Assembly (NCBI RefSeq): GCF_014641595.1
Contig: NZ_BMIA01000009.1
Span: 12,889 to 70,282 of the forward strand
DNA from: Dyadobacter endophyticus
GTDB taxonomy: Bacteria > Bacteroidota > Bacteroidia > Cytophagales > Spirosomataceae
Length of the DNA stretch: 57,394 nt
Direction: 5' to 3'
The position numbers and the translations under genes are program-made. Each line of letters opens with the position of its first letter. Within the stretch, counting starts at the first letter, position 1. A model generated the notes under the pieces. That model saw only the letters and a program-made list of their open reading frames with translations, was not told the origin of the DNA and did no database searches. Below are positions 47,698-57,358 of the stretch, piece by piece.

Positions 47698-50638
47698 GGA
47701 CGGATACGTTTTTGGGGTTTGATTTTATAGGCATTTTTGCAAAACGACTGACTGTTAAACTGTAACAGCCGAATTCTTCGGAAACCCTTCCTTCTACAAG
47801 GTATACACCGGTGCCCTGAAACTTCCAGTTTTTCAGCGAGTCGGGAAAGTGAACAGTATCAAAGAAGTTGCGCGCAACATCCAGGAAGGTGAAAAACATC
47901 ATAATCTGACCATGCTTGGTGCGGACTGGCTTGTAATTCACATACTCCCCAACCATCCGCACTACCTGTCCGAGGTGCTTATGAAGATCGGTAGCGAGCA
48001 CCTCACCCCGAAAATCACTTTTTAAAAGGTCGAACATGATTCCAGAAACCGGCAGCGATAGCAGCTCGATCTCATCATACAGGTGTTCAACCAGTTCATA
48101 TTCAAACGCAGGTAGCTTGGGCATTTTGATTTCAGTCCGGAAGAGCTGCGCAGGCATGGGGCCATCTTGATTCCGTCCTACCCAATGCGCTTCCCACATC
48201 ATCGTCTTCTTATCCTTACCTGTAAAACCGAAAGCACCTGCGCGGATCAGGATTGTGGTCTGATCGATGGAAATGCCTGTTCTAGTTATGAAGTTTTCCA
48301 GACTCGTGTATTGGCCACCATTTTCCCGCTCAATGAGCAAAACCTGGACGGTGTGCTGTTCCAGGTCTTTCATGTAATCAAAGCCCAGGTAGATATCGGT
48401 GCCGTAAAGTTTGGTTTGCAAATAGCTCTTGTTAACGCATGGGACATGTACAGTTGCTCCTGCCTTACGCGCCTCGATCAGGTAAGTACGCCGGTCGTAA
48501 AAACCTCCATAGTTATTCACGCAGGCAACCATAAATTCAATAGGGTAGTAGGTTTTCAAAAACAAAGATTGGAAACTTTCGACTGCAAAACTGGCAGAGT
48601 GTGCCTTTGAAAAGCTGTAGCCAGCAAAGCTCTCCATCTGCCGCCAAACTTCCTTTGCAATTTCCTCCGGATGCCCGACCCGCATACAATGATCGAAAAA
48701 CTTGTCTTTGATTTCAGCCAGATGTTTCGCGCTGCGGCTCTTTCCCGACATCATGCGCCTGAGCACGTCGGCATCAGCCAGATCCAGGCCTCCGAAATAA
48801 TGGCCGATCTTGATCACATCTTCCTGATAGACCATTACCCCGTAGGTTTCCCTAAGCTGCTCTTCCATTATTGGATGCAGGTATACCGTTGAAGCCGGGT
48901 CACGGTGACGCTCAATGAACGCTTTCATCATCCCTGAGCTGGCTACCCCCGGCCTGATCACCGAGCTGGCAGCTACCAGCGTCCGGTAGTTGTCGCAGTG
49001 GAGCTTTGTAAGAAGTTGTCGCATCGCCGGCGACTCGATGTAGAAACAGCCTAACGTGTTCGCCTCCCGGAGCTGTTGCTGGATTTTGGAATCGTGAAAT
49101 AATTTGCGCGGGTTAGACACATCAGCGATTTCTCCACGGTTGTCCTTCACAATCTGCACACAATCCTTTATGTGGCCCAACCCGCGCTGTGAGAGTATAT
49201 CGAATTTTTCAAATTTGATATCTTCGGCCACGTACATATCGAACTGCGCGGTCGGGAAGCCTTTCGGTGGTAAATCCAGCGCGGTGTAGTTGGTAATCGG
49301 CTCTTCGGAAATCAGTACCCCACATGCATGTATAGTCCGCTGGTTTGGAAAATCTTCAACCAGGTCGAACAAGTCGATGATCATTTTAACTGCCTCCTTC
49401 GAATTGTGTACATTTCCTGGGTCACGGATGATCTGGTCTATCTCTTCTTTGGGAAGTCCATACGTTTTGCATAGTTCGCGAATAATGCTTCGGTCTTTAA
49501 ACGTGCTCATCGCACCCATTAGCGCCGTGTGTTTGGTCTGGTACCGAGTAAATATGTACTGAAACACTTCGTCGCGATCGCGCCATGAAAAGTCGATATC
49601 GAAATCAGGTGGAGTTTTGCGTTTCGGGTTCAGAAACCGTTCAAAATATAAGTCCAGATCAATGGGGCACACATCAGTAATCCCCAAGCAATAAGCAACA
49701 ATGGAATTGGCCCCAGATCCCCGGCCGACGTAATGAAAATCCCTGCTGGCGGCGAACCGGACTATATCGTGGGTAATCAGAAAATAGGAGCTGAAATTCA
49801 AATCGTCGATGATGCGAAGCTCCTTCTGGACTCTTGCGGTTGCTTCTTTGTCCTTTTTTCCATACCTACGATCCAGACCCGCAAGCGTGTACCTTTCAAG
49901 CAATATCTTGTCATCATAGGCATTGCCAGTAAAGAACTTTTTATTCCGGACCACTGAGAAATCAAAATCAAAAGAGCAACTACATAACAGCTTCCAGGTG
50001 GCCTGAATAATTTCAGGAAACATGACAAATGTATCAATCAGCTGCTTCCTGGATGGAATGGTTTCTTGCTTTCCCGCCAGCATGCCGGGCCCAATTTGCG
50101 AAAGCAATAGGTTGTGATCTATCGCGCGCAGGCGCTCATGCAAAGCGTAGTCCTGATCATTCTGAAAACTCACTGGCCACAGAATCACATAGCGGTCATA
50201 ATTTGACCGCGGTTCCATTACAATCCGAGGTATATCCGAGGGCCGGATACCGATCCATTCATTTTCACGGAGTTGTCTGACAGTTCGGGTACCATAAGGG
50301 AAAACAAGGTAGGCATTCGAAAAAGTGGGAGGATAATCCGGAAGCACCGTTTTCGATAAATTAGAATTGGTCATCAACTGGTTAAGTTCCCCAAAGCCCT
50401 TTTCATTCCTAGCGATTCCAATATACAATAGCTTATCCCCGGTTCTATACTCCATCCCTACCACCGGCGTAATTCCTTTTTCTCGGCAACTGCGAACAAA
50501 CGGGAATACACCGGAGCTGTTATTGATATCGGTCAAGCAAGCAATTTCGTACCCTTCCTGGGTGAGAAGCGTAGTCAATCGGTCTATCGAGATCGTCCCG
50601 AATCGCAGACTATAATAAGAATGCAGGTTGATCAACAT
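47633..50638 (-). CDS. dnaE: DnaE-type DNA polymerase III alpha subunit
   Basis: 1001 residues, shorter than the replicative form (about 1160). The PHP domain (1-200) is degenerate: LHSYYSLRFG replaces HxHxxYSLxxG, and TDINNSSGVF replaces TDHGN. The polymerase core is intact: PPDFDIDFSWRDRD (about 345-358; catalytic Asp pair), then KFDILSQRGLGHI. HhH and OB-fold regions follow. This resembles error-prone DnaE2-type polymerases, but no ImuA/ImuB partner is in the window. Confidence 0.85.
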   Translation of the reverse strand: MLINLHSYYSLRFGTISIDRLTTLLTQEGYEIACLTDINNSSGVFPFVRSCREKGITPVVGMEYRTGDKLLYIGIARNEKGFGELNQLMTNSNLSKTVLPDYPPTFSNAYLVFPYGTRTVRQLRENEWIGIRPSDIPRIVMEPRSNYDRYVILWPVSFQNDQDYALHERLRAIDHNLLLSQIGPGMLAGKQETIPSRKQLIDTFVMFPEIIQATWKLLCSCSFDFDFSVVRNKKFFTGNAYDDKILLERYTLAGLDRRYGKKDKEATARVQKELRIIDDLNFSSYFLITHDIVRFAASRDFHYVGRGSGANSIVAYCLGITDVCPIDLDLYFERFLNPKRKTPPDFDIDFSWRDRDEVFQYIFTRYQTKHTALMGAMSTFKDRSIIRELCKTYGLPKEEIDQIIRDPGNVHNSKEAVKMIIDLFDLVEDFPNQRTIHACGVLISEEPITNYTALDLPPKGFPTAQFDMYVAEDIKFEKFDILSQRGLGHIKDCVQIVKDNRGEIADVSNPRKLFHDSKIQQQLREANTLGCFYIESPAMRQLLTKLHCDNYRTLVAASSVIRPGVASSGMMKAFIERHRDPASTVYLHPIMEEQLRETYGVMVYQEDVIKIGHYFGGLDLADADVLRRMMSGKSRSAKHLAEIKDKFFDHCMRVGHPEEIAKEVWRQMESFAGYSFSKAHSASFAVESFQSLFLKTYYPIEFMVACVNNYGGFYDRRTYLIEARKAGATVHVPCVNKSYLQTKLYGTDIYLGFDYMKDLEQHTVQVLLIERENGGQYTSLENFITRTGISIDQTTILIRAGAFGFTGKDKKTMMWEAHWVGRNQDGPMPAQLFRTEIKMPKLPAFEYELVEHLYDEIELLSLPVSGIMFDLLKSDFRGEVLATDLHKHLGQVVRMVGEYVNYKPVRTKHGQIMMFFTFLDVARNFFDTVHFPDSLKNWKFQGTGVYLVEGRVSEEFGCYSLTVSRFAKMPIKSNPKNVSVHDKALFNLRPRTAQQVADNQK

Positions 50639-50674
50639 TTTTTATTTAATAGTTTGTTTTTGAAGATGTTTTAC

Positions 50675-50699
50675 TAAATTTGGTATTCAAAATACCAAA
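50675..50699 (+). promoter_or_regulatory. Promoter and palindromic operator of XRE operon
   Basis: TAAATTTG (50675-50682) is a perfect -7. Arms TTTGGTATT (50679-50687) and AATACCAAA (50691-50699) form a 9-bp palindrome over the -7 and start point, a typical autorepression site. The divergent dnaE-like promoter probably lies in the same 90 bp. Confidence 0.7.
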
Positions 50700-50728
50700 G
50701 CACTGATGTTAAGTGTATCAAAAAGAAA

Positions 50729-51004
50729 ATGGATAGGCAAGCGTGTTTCCGGGAAAATCTTCGATTTCTGCGACAAAGGCGGAAACTGACGCAAGAAGCG
50801 CTTTCTGGAACGTTAGGAATTTCACGGGTAAAATTGAAGGCTATCGAAACTGGCCAAACTATGACCATTTCTTTAACCGATGCCGTAGCGATTGCTCAAT
50901 ATTTCAAGCTGCCGATTGACGTGCTTCTAAGTCGCCGGTTGGCAAAGCTGGGAGAGCTGGAAATAAGAGTCATCGAAGCAGACTATAAACCATTAGCCAA
51001 CTAA
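50729..51004 (+). CDS. Small XRE-family regulator
   Basis: 91 residues. Cro/C1 HTH at about 8-63: LRFLRQRRKLTQEALSGTLG, then ISRVKLKAIETGQTM. Located divergently to the dnaE-like gene and followed 4 bp later by an unknown gene. Likely to bind the palindrome at 50679-50699 and control both directions (inference). Confidence 0.8.
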   Translation: MDRQACFRENLRFLRQRRKLTQEALSGTLGISRVKLKAIETGQTMTISLTDAVAIAQYFKLPIDVLLSRRLAKLGELEIRVIEADYKPLAN

Positions 51005-51008
51005 GAAC

Positions 51009-51659
51009 ATGCAATCAGAACTTGAATTTGAGGATGTCCTGACGGGTATAGGAAATGAAAATCAACCATCCGGTTCATCCACCGCTTGGGTCGTATTGAC
51101 CCCTGCCGCAGAACTCTTACCAACCGACGATGCCTCACTTGCCAAAGTGATTGAAGAGCTTAACGAAATCGATGCAGACCTGGTTAAACATGGCATTGTC
51201 AAGCGGTCAATGACCATTGACGAACTAAGAACGCTCCGAGAGGCGCAAAACAAGACCTCCAAGGTTGTCGAACATGCCGCATTTTCAAGTCGGGAGCTCG
51301 CTATCCTTTTTGCCAATTATATCGCTGGTGCAGAAGATCCAGTCGAAATGATGGCAGAACAAATTTCCTGTGAAATTGACCAATACCGGGAGCATCTATA
51401 TCGTGGAGAACGACCTTTCACAGTATTACTCCAAGATGGTGGCATTTTCGAATATTGGGGATATGCTAGTCCCTGGGAAGTTGAATTGGATTCAATAGAC
51501 GAGATTGCATATACAGTCAATGGTGAGCATGAACAAATGTCAGGAACCTTCTGGTCCAGACATAGTTCCGGCGCAATCAAACTAGCCGAAGCCTATTGGG
51601 ACAAACTGTATAAATTAGGGAAGCTGACCAAACCCGTTGCAGCCCAAGATCAACTTTGA
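51009..51659 (+). CDS. Unknown protein in XRE operon
   Basis: 216 residues, acidic, soluble. The central part is a helical region (about 55-105) and the C-terminal third has FTVLLQDGGIFEYWGYASPW. No family recognised. Co-transcribed with the XRE regulator. Confidence 0.6.
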   Translation: MQSELEFEDVLTGIGNENQPSGSSTAWVVLTPAAELLPTDDASLAKVIEELNEIDADLVKHGIVKRSMTIDELRTLREAQNKTSKVVEHAAFSSRELAILFANYIAGAEDPVEMMAEQISCEIDQYREHLYRGERPFTVLLQDGGIFEYWGYASPWEVELDSIDEIAYTVNGEHEQMSGTFWSRHSSGAIKLAEAYWDKLYKLGKLTKPVAAQDQL

Positions 51660-51716
51660 TCGGCTTGAATGAAACATGAAGTACGCTTTTCATGTACGAT
51701 GAAGAGTAATTCCAAC

Positions 51717-51752
51717 ACCCTGCTAGTGATACTGGCAGGGTGTATTTTTTGA
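51717..51752 (+). terminator. Terminator of XRE operon
   Basis: ACACCCTGC and GCAGGGTGT pair around TAGTGATACTG, followed by ATTTTTTG. Confidence 0.8.
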
Positions 51753-53135
51753 CTATTGCCAAGCAACGTTAATAACCCTATTATCACGTTCAGTAGTATT
51801 CTGCATCATTCTCATCTGGCCAATGACGAATTTGATGTCTGTACCATCTGAAAGATTAAATTTTCCTGTAATCTCAAAAATGCATTGATCATGCCCATGA
51901 GGCATTTTTGTAAAACTAGAATGAAATCTAGGTAATTTATCTTTTGTATAAAGTAAAAGATCACTTTGCATCATTGTCAACGGAATATCTAATGCTTGCC
52001 CACCTACCAGAGGGCATGGATCATGCTGACCACCGCGTCTACCTTCAAAAAGTACGGTTTTTTGGTCTTCGGAAGTAAACGTAAATCCAAGTAATGTGGG
52101 GCCCTCTTTTCCATCACCGCTTGTTCCGACCCATGCTGGAACTGCTACATTTACTACACAGCTTGTAATATGGACAGGCGCAGGTTTAACATTTACCGTC
52201 AAGCTTTTTTGATTTTTTTTACCAAAAGCATCAATTCCAACAAGATTAAATGTATGCTTTGAGGATACTGGCACTTTTTGAGAACCAGAAGAATTGACTT
52301 GAGTCCCGTCTAATTTCAAATCCTTGACATTTAACGCCTGCCAAGATAATGAAACTAGCTCCCCTGGAAAAACGTCGGTTTTATCTGAATCAAAACTTTG
52401 AATGCTTCCCGGCAAAATCGCAGGATATTTCTTGGTAACAGTATGATTTTTGGTATACAAGCGTACAATAAGAGTTCTACCCGGAACCAACTTTATCAAA
52501 ACAGACCTGTCTCCCGTTCCTAAGATACCTGAATTCTTAAACGCATTATCCGTTACCTTGGTCAAGATTGTTCCATTGGTGACCTCCAACTTCCCATTTA
52601 TTGTCGTGTGATCAATTCCACTAACTGGAACAAAAGTTGCTTTGAACTCAACCGTTTCTGTATCTATTGGGATAATTTCTGCAACCACACCCTTTTCCTT
52701 AGCCTTGTTAACGTCAAAAACACACTTAGACCAAGCCTTAACAACCTCTATTTCAACCCACTGTCTCGCCCGAGACATTGATTCATCAAGTGAAATATCG
52801 TCGGTAACTTTCTTCTGGTATGAACTACGCCACTCGTCATACTTCTTTTTATCAAAGTTCCCAGAGCCGATGAACGGGATATCTACCCCAGGAACTTCTG
52901 TCGGTATAATGGCCTGCAAACTGATACCAGCGCTAACGACGTCTTCGCTGCTTTTAAAATTTGCTCGATACAAATAGTCCAAAAAATGACGTCGGTAAGA
53001 CACATTAGTCTTCATGTCTTCATAGTTATAAATACCTGCAATTATCTCTCCACATTTAACATCTTGAGAGAAAATAGAGAAAGGCAAAAGGCATGCAAAA
53101 GCAAGCAGGACAGATTTTCGCAAATGTAGCTTCAT
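51753..53135 (-). CDS. Large secreted protein with Ig-like domain, unknown
   Basis: 460 residues with a signal peptide (LLAFACLLPFSIFSQ). There is a central beta-rich region with a PGELVSLSWQALNVKDLKLD stretch (about 255-275) like Ig-type domains. The C-terminal part (residues about 330-460) has QHDPCPLVGGQALDIP and repeated strands. No enzyme motif seen. Predicted periplasmic or surface protein. Confidence 0.65.
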   Translation of the reverse strand: MKLHLRKSVLLAFACLLPFSIFSQDVKCGEIIAGIYNYEDMKTNVSYRRHFLDYLYRANFKSSEDVVSAGISLQAIIPTEVPGVDIPFIGSGNFDKKKYDEWRSSYQKKVTDDISLDESMSRARQWVEIEVVKAWSKCVFDVNKAKEKGVVAEIIPIDTETVEFKATFVPVSGIDHTTINGKLEVTNGTILTKVTDNAFKNSGILGTGDRSVLIKLVPGRTLIVRLYTKNHTVTKKYPAILPGSIQSFDSDKTDVFPGELVSLSWQALNVKDLKLDGTQVNSSGSQKVPVSSKHTFNLVGIDAFGKKNQKSLTVNVKPAPVHITSCVVNVAVPAWVGTSGDGKEGPTLLGFTFTSEDQKTVLFEGRRGGQHDPCPLVGGQALDIPLTMMQSDLLLYTKDKLPRFHSSFTKMPHGHDQCIFEITGKFNLSDGTDIKFVIGQMRMMQNTTERDNRVINVAWQ

Positions 53136-53354
53136 GATTACTTTTTTTTATTTGATAGAGAATGTTAACATTCAATGCTACCTAAAAAGAAGTAATTATT
53201 AAAACCGTTAAATAATGATGTCAACCAAATAAACATGTATCCAGTAGTAACATTTATACAGATACCGAAAAATAATATTTATGAAATATTAATTGCATTC
53301 TTTCTTGATTTTGGTCGCAAGAGTTTTAGCTTGTATAAAAAACTCTTCTATCCA

Positions 53355-54209
53355 ATGAAAAAAATTTCCACTATACTGATTCTGTTCTTAGTTTGCACTG
53401 TTTCCTTCGGCCAAACCAAGAATATTACCGATGGATACCATGTGTTCAATATGGCAATTTCCCTTCCAGAGGTCGATCAATTCGGCGTAGCACTTGCGGC
53501 CGGAAACAAGGAGATGATGCTACCAAATGAACAGTTTAAAGTATTTGGTGTACACCCCAACCTCCCAGCGGCAACTACGGATTACATAATTACTATCAAC
53601 AGATACATCAAGGACCCGGGCCTTCGAAACTTGCTCGTTGTTTTCGACAACAACAACAATCAGAGGTATTTTAGGATCACAGTTGCAGAATACCAGGCAT
53701 ATTGTGAGCGCTTAGAGAAAAGAGGCAATTTCCATGTGATCACATCGTCCACGTTAGTGAAAATCCGTCCTGGATCAAAAGAACCTAGGAACGGCATTAT
53801 GAAATACAGCGAATTTGGCAATGATTTTAACTTGGGTGCACTTGCGGGATGGTCGGTAAAACCGAACAGGAAAAAAACTTTTGTATATAGCTTCATGGGA
53901 GGGATTAGCTTTACAACTATTAAAGCCACGCCTGAAACTACTCAATATATGACGGAAGCAACTGACACCAAGCCTAGCGAGCTGGTCAGTTATTTAAAGG
54001 ATGAAGAAAGCAATCAGTCCTGCTTCACACTGTCGGGGGGGCCGATCTTAGAAATCGATAAATTTCAAATTAGTGCAATTATTGGTTGGGATTTCATGCA
54101 AGGTGCTGTCGGCAGAAAGTGGATATATCGCAATCGCCCATGGATAGGTATTGGGTTTGGATACCAAGTTTTCCGAGTAGACGATAAAAAGCCAACACAA
54201 CAACCTTGA
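53355..54209 (+). CDS. Exported beta-rich protein, possibly outer-membrane
   Basis: 284 residues from ATG at 53355, chosen because MKKISTILILFLVCTVSFGQ is a good signal peptide; the longer frame is not. The final region (GFGYQVFRVDDKKPT) and alternating aromatic strands suggest a beta-barrel or lipocalin-like fold. No family recognised. It diverges from the large secreted protein gene. Confidence 0.65.
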   Translation: MKKISTILILFLVCTVSFGQTKNITDGYHVFNMAISLPEVDQFGVALAAGNKEMMLPNEQFKVFGVHPNLPAATTDYIITINRYIKDPGLRNLLVVFDNNNNQRYFRITVAEYQAYCERLEKRGNFHVITSSTLVKIRPGSKEPRNGIMKYSEFGNDFNLGALAGWSVKPNRKKTFVYSFMGGISFTTIKATPETTQYMTEATDTKPSELVSYLKDEESNQSCFTLSGGPILEIDKFQISAIIGWDFMQGAVGRKWIYRNRPWIGIGFGYQVFRVDDKKPTQQP

Positions 54210-54323
54210 ATATTTTCATTCGAGTCAACCACAATCATTAGGAGATATGAACATACGTAATGGCCATATCTAGTGATCTAGCAGTAGTCATTCCTAAGAT
54301 TTCTTTTTAAATATTGGCAAATA

Positions 54324-54545
54324 ATGGAACCACTTAAAATTCAAAGCAAGGGCGACACACAATTTCAAGTTGAACTTCACAAGAACGGCCTTTGGTCAGA
54401 AACCCCTGAAATCTGCATCGCTCATGTCCTCCGAGGGAAACGAAGCAATCCAAACCCAAGCATTCCGATCTCAGAGATCCCGCAATTGATTGAGTACATA
54501 GCCAAGGCCTATCAGGAGGCACTCAACTTTGACACGGAAGGTTAG
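54324..54545 (+). CDS. Small unknown protein
   Basis: 73 residues, with a short alpha/beta pattern (FQVELHKNGLWSETPEICIA) and a C-terminal amphipathic helix. No family recognised. No adjacent partner. Confidence 0.55.
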   Translation: MEPLKIQSKGDTQFQVELHKNGLWSETPEICIAHVLRGKRSNPNPSIPISEIPQLIEYIAKAYQEALNFDTEG

Positions 54546-54827
54546 AAGATAGAGTTACGCCCTGGCGTGTAGGACTAACACTAAGCTTCCCAGGTGTGAT
54601 CATGTGCAGATCCTGTCTAGGAATGTAAGGATGGCCAGTAGATGAACCTGATTTACTTGTCTCAAGTTTTTGAGGCAAAAATCCCAAACCGAAAAGTGCC
54701 CAAATGGCTTGAAAAGGCCCATTTGCAAAAATTCTTACAGAAAAAAGGTATAATTTGTTTGTAAACAAAATATCTTTAAGACATCGTTGGAATATTGCTG
54801 AGACCCCTTAGCGATATTTCAAAAGAA
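54546..54827. other. Non-coding region with hairpins
   Basis: CTCAA/TTGAG hairpin near 54660-54676; AAATGG/CCCATTT inverted repeat near 54703-54725; and TTTGTTT/AAACAAA palindrome (54759-54774). A minus-strand frame of 81 residues crosses this stretch but has no coding character. Confidence 0.45.
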
Positions 54828-54858
54828 AAACCCCCCGACCCATAGGGTCAAGGGGCTA
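54828..54858 (-). terminator. Terminator of the 50-residue membrane gene
   Basis: On the minus strand CCCC and GGGG with GACCC/GGGTC inside form a stem around TAT, followed by GTTTTTC. It ends the transcript entering from 54868. Confidence 0.75.
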
Positions 54859-54867
54859 ATTCGGATT

Positions 54868-55020
54868 TCAAAACAGCAGCTGTATGATCTCTACCAACTT
54901 TCCAAGGGCTTGTAGAGAAACATAGATGAAACCAGCAAACGCTGTTGCAACACCGATCCGATCGATGGGGAGCTTTGGACCACCTGGTGGCTTGAAGCTC
55001 CTCATTGCGTTTAGGTGCAT
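54868..55020 (-). CDS. 50-residue membrane mini-protein
   Basis: ATG at 55020 (an alternative ATG at 55005 gives 45 residues). A Pro/Gly-rich N-terminus (SFKPPGGPKLPIDRIG) precedes one hydrophobic helix (VATAFAGFIYVSLQALGKLV). A strong terminator follows the stop directly, which supports a real gene. Function unknown. Confidence 0.6.
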   Translation of the reverse strand: MHLNAMRSFKPPGGPKLPIDRIGVATAFAGFIYVSLQALGKLVEIIQLLF

Positions 55021-55138
55021 GATGTAAAGGTAAAAGATAGCTCCAAACTTTGCATGGGGTGCAACTGTTTTTTTACTGGTTAAAAAGAACGATTGTATTT
55101 TCTCGAATAACTGTTATTTTTTTAATGTTATTTTATTT

Positions 55139-55146
55139 TACTTTTG
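55139..55146 (+). promoter_or_regulatory. Perfect -7 element, plus strand
   Basis: TACTTTTG, within 130 bp of the gene at 55274. The -33 box is not clear. The rest of 55021-55273 is AT-rich without other features. Confidence 0.4.
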
Positions 55147-55273
55147 CACCTTTTTTCGTATAAAGGCCATTTACAGTCGCTTACCTCTGTTCACAATCGT
55201 AAACAAATCATTATGGTACCGAGGTAAATCAATGGATGTTATCTTTAATATCACACGACAAAATTGATCCATT

Positions 55274-55669
55274 ATGCGTTTCCAGGTTCATCCCAATATC
55301 GATTCGAAGGAAATTAAAGCATTTTTAAGCCTTATGCTTCCTCCTGAAATCGACGAGAGCCGAATCAATCTCATTACAAAAGCATTCTTCCGTCGATTTG
55401 CTCCATCGGACATGCTACCATCTCCATTTCGAAAAGATCTGTTTCTCCTTGCTGGCGCGAATCTGACGTACTACCGGTTAGACATAGCTGGGTCAAATAA
55501 AATCTTTCATTTTGGCTGCTACGACCTGGATGATCCAACGCGGAGCGTTCGCTTTTCACTTTCGCCAGACCTCGATGCGGACATCCTGAACTCGATCACA
55601 AAATTCACCGAATTCATCAAAAATGAACTCGGTCAGGCTCGTCAGGATGCAAGTTTAGCGTATAGCTAA
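55274..55669 (+). CDS. Unknown protein upstream of Fic gene
   Basis: 131 residues, soluble. MRFQVHPNIDSKEIKAFLSL starts a mixed alpha/beta protein; a late helix has ITKFTEFIKNELGQARQ. No family recognised. Stop lies 17 bp before the Fic operator, so the two genes are adjacent but possibly separately controlled. Confidence 0.55.
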   Translation: MRFQVHPNIDSKEIKAFLSLMLPPEIDESRINLITKAFFRRFAPSDMLPSPFRKDLFLLAGANLTYYRLDIAGSNKIFHFGCYDLDDPTRSVRFSLSPDLDADILNSITKFTEFIKNELGQARQDASLAYS

Positions 55670-55686
55670 TGCCCAGTTAATTTTGT

Positions 55687-55721
55687 ATTTTGAGACAAGC
55701 GATAATCGCTTTTCTCAAAAT
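55687..55721 (+). promoter_or_regulatory. Large palindromic operator of the Fic gene
   Basis: Two 17-bp arms (55687-55703 and 55705-55721) with a single mismatch and a 1-nt centre. The left arm starts ATTTTGAGA and the right arm ends TCTCAAAAT directly before the ATG at 55722. Confidence 0.75.
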
Positions 55722-57293
55722 ATGGCCGATCGTAACTATTTTTCAGGATTAATAAGCATTTTTCACGGCACATCGCTTCCCGAACCAGGTTTTTTGGCAG
55801 GCTATTCCGCCTTGATGAAGGCTTTCAATCTGAAAGCTCCAAGACCTGAATCTTTGGCAATGATCAGTGCTAAACACAAGATAGCGAACCGCGACGGGTG
55901 GCTGATTTTCAGCCCTCGACACCAGCCTGATCAAACGCTAATCGGTCACCTAATTTTCGCATTGAAATACGAGGGCGTTGACTTGTACCTGATCAAGCAA
56001 GTGTTCCTTGCAGCTGGAAAGTCAGAGGTTACTAACCTTGTAAAACGGACGCCAAACGGGAAATACGTTCGACGAATTTGGCTGCTTTATGAATGGCTTT
56101 TCAACGAACGTTTAGAAATACCGGACCTGGCACAGGGAAACTATGTTAAGCTAATTGATGAAAGGCTACAATATGCCAGCAAATCGCCTACAAAGTCATC
56201 CAGGCATAGGATTACAAACAACCTCCCTGGAGTGCCTGAGTTTTGCCCTCTCATCCGTAGGACTGAAATATTGGACAAATACATTGATTCAAGGCTTTCA
56301 GAAAAGTTGAAGAAAATAATTAATGGCGTAAATCCAATCGTTATCGCCAGGGCCGCATCCCACCTTCAACTAAAAGAGGCAAATGCCTCGTATGCCATTG
56401 AAGGAGAACGGCCATTGCACAGGCAAGCAATCTTGTGGGGGCTCACGATTGGAAAATCTGGGCCATCGAAGATAACCCAAGAAGAATTAGTAAGGTTAGC
56501 GCAGATTGTTCTCGGGGGTGGGAAAACGCCAGTAGCTGGTTATCGTCGTCAGCAGGGGTTCATAGGGGAACATGACTATTTAAGCGGCATGCCAATACCT
56601 GACCATATTTCAGCGCGATGGGAAGACCTTGAAGGCTTGATGGATGGTCTAATAAAAACTGCGGAGTCCCTGGAAACGGATAACCAGTTCGATACTGTTT
56701 TAGCCGCCGCGATAGTCGCATTTGGATTTGTCTTTATACATCCGTTTGCTGATGGCAATGGGCGGCTTCACCGATATTTAATCCAGTATTTGCTACACCG
56801 AAAAGGCTTTATTCCAAAAGGGCAAGTAATTCCTGTTTCGGCGATAATCCTGAACCAAATTCTCAATTACAGACGCGTATTGGAATCTTTTTCCCTTCCG
56901 CGTCTGCCTTTGATCGAATGGAAACCTGCGCCTGATAATAATGTCCAGATCAATAATGAGACGGGTGACCTGTACAGATATTTTGATGCTACTCAGCAAG
57001 CGGAGTTTCTTTACTCCTGCGTACTCGAGACAATAGAAGTAACCATACCAGAACAGATCAATTATTTGCAGAAATATGACAGAATGAAAGCATTTCTTGA
57101 CGATTTCGTACCATTGGCCGACAATATGGTTTCCCGCCTCGTGCATTTCCTGAACGAAGGTAAAGGTCATATATCAAAATGGGTGAAAGATCACGAATTA
57201 AAGGAGTTTACCGAATCGGAGGTATTAGAGATAGAGGCAAAATATCAGCAAATCTTTGGTTCAGACCAATTGCCGATAGCGTCAGGGTACTGA
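55722..57293 (+). CDS. Fic-domain protein
   Basis: 523 residues from ATG at 55722; a TTG 39 bp upstream would put the operator inside the gene. The Fic motif HPFADGNGRLHR is complete at about 340-351 (catalytic His, then Asp-Gly-Asn-Gly-Arg). An inhibitory motif SYAIEGE (S/TxxxE[G/N]) is at about 222-228, i.e. N-terminal to the active site (class II, self-inhibited). It probably AMPylates a host target. The N-terminal 180 residues are of unknown type. Confidence 0.88.
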   Translation: MADRNYFSGLISIFHGTSLPEPGFLAGYSALMKAFNLKAPRPESLAMISAKHKIANRDGWLIFSPRHQPDQTLIGHLIFALKYEGVDLYLIKQVFLAAGKSEVTNLVKRTPNGKYVRRIWLLYEWLFNERLEIPDLAQGNYVKLIDERLQYASKSPTKSSRHRITNNLPGVPEFCPLIRRTEILDKYIDSRLSEKLKKIINGVNPIVIARAASHLQLKEANASYAIEGERPLHRQAILWGLTIGKSGPSKITQEELVRLAQIVLGGGKTPVAGYRRQQGFIGEHDYLSGMPIPDHISARWEDLEGLMDGLIKTAESLETDNQFDTVLAAAIVAFGFVFIHPFADGNGRLHRYLIQYLLHRKGFIPKGQVIPVSAIILNQILNYRRVLESFSLPRLPLIEWKPAPDNNVQINNETGDLYRYFDATQQAEFLYSCVLETIEVTIPEQINYLQKYDRMKAFLDDFVPLADNMVSRLVHFLNEGKGHISKWVKDHELKEFTESEVLEIEAKYQQIFGSDQLPIASGY

Positions 57294-57358
57294 AATAATG
57301 ATCAGTATTGGCGTATCCGGCCTATCAAGTGCATATTTTTTAGCAGCGGCCGCCTGAT

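Noticed and set aside
54523..54768. 81-residue minus-strand frame starting in a palindrome
   Set aside because: Ser/Pro-rich second half looks random; it crosses several hairpins and has no promoter.
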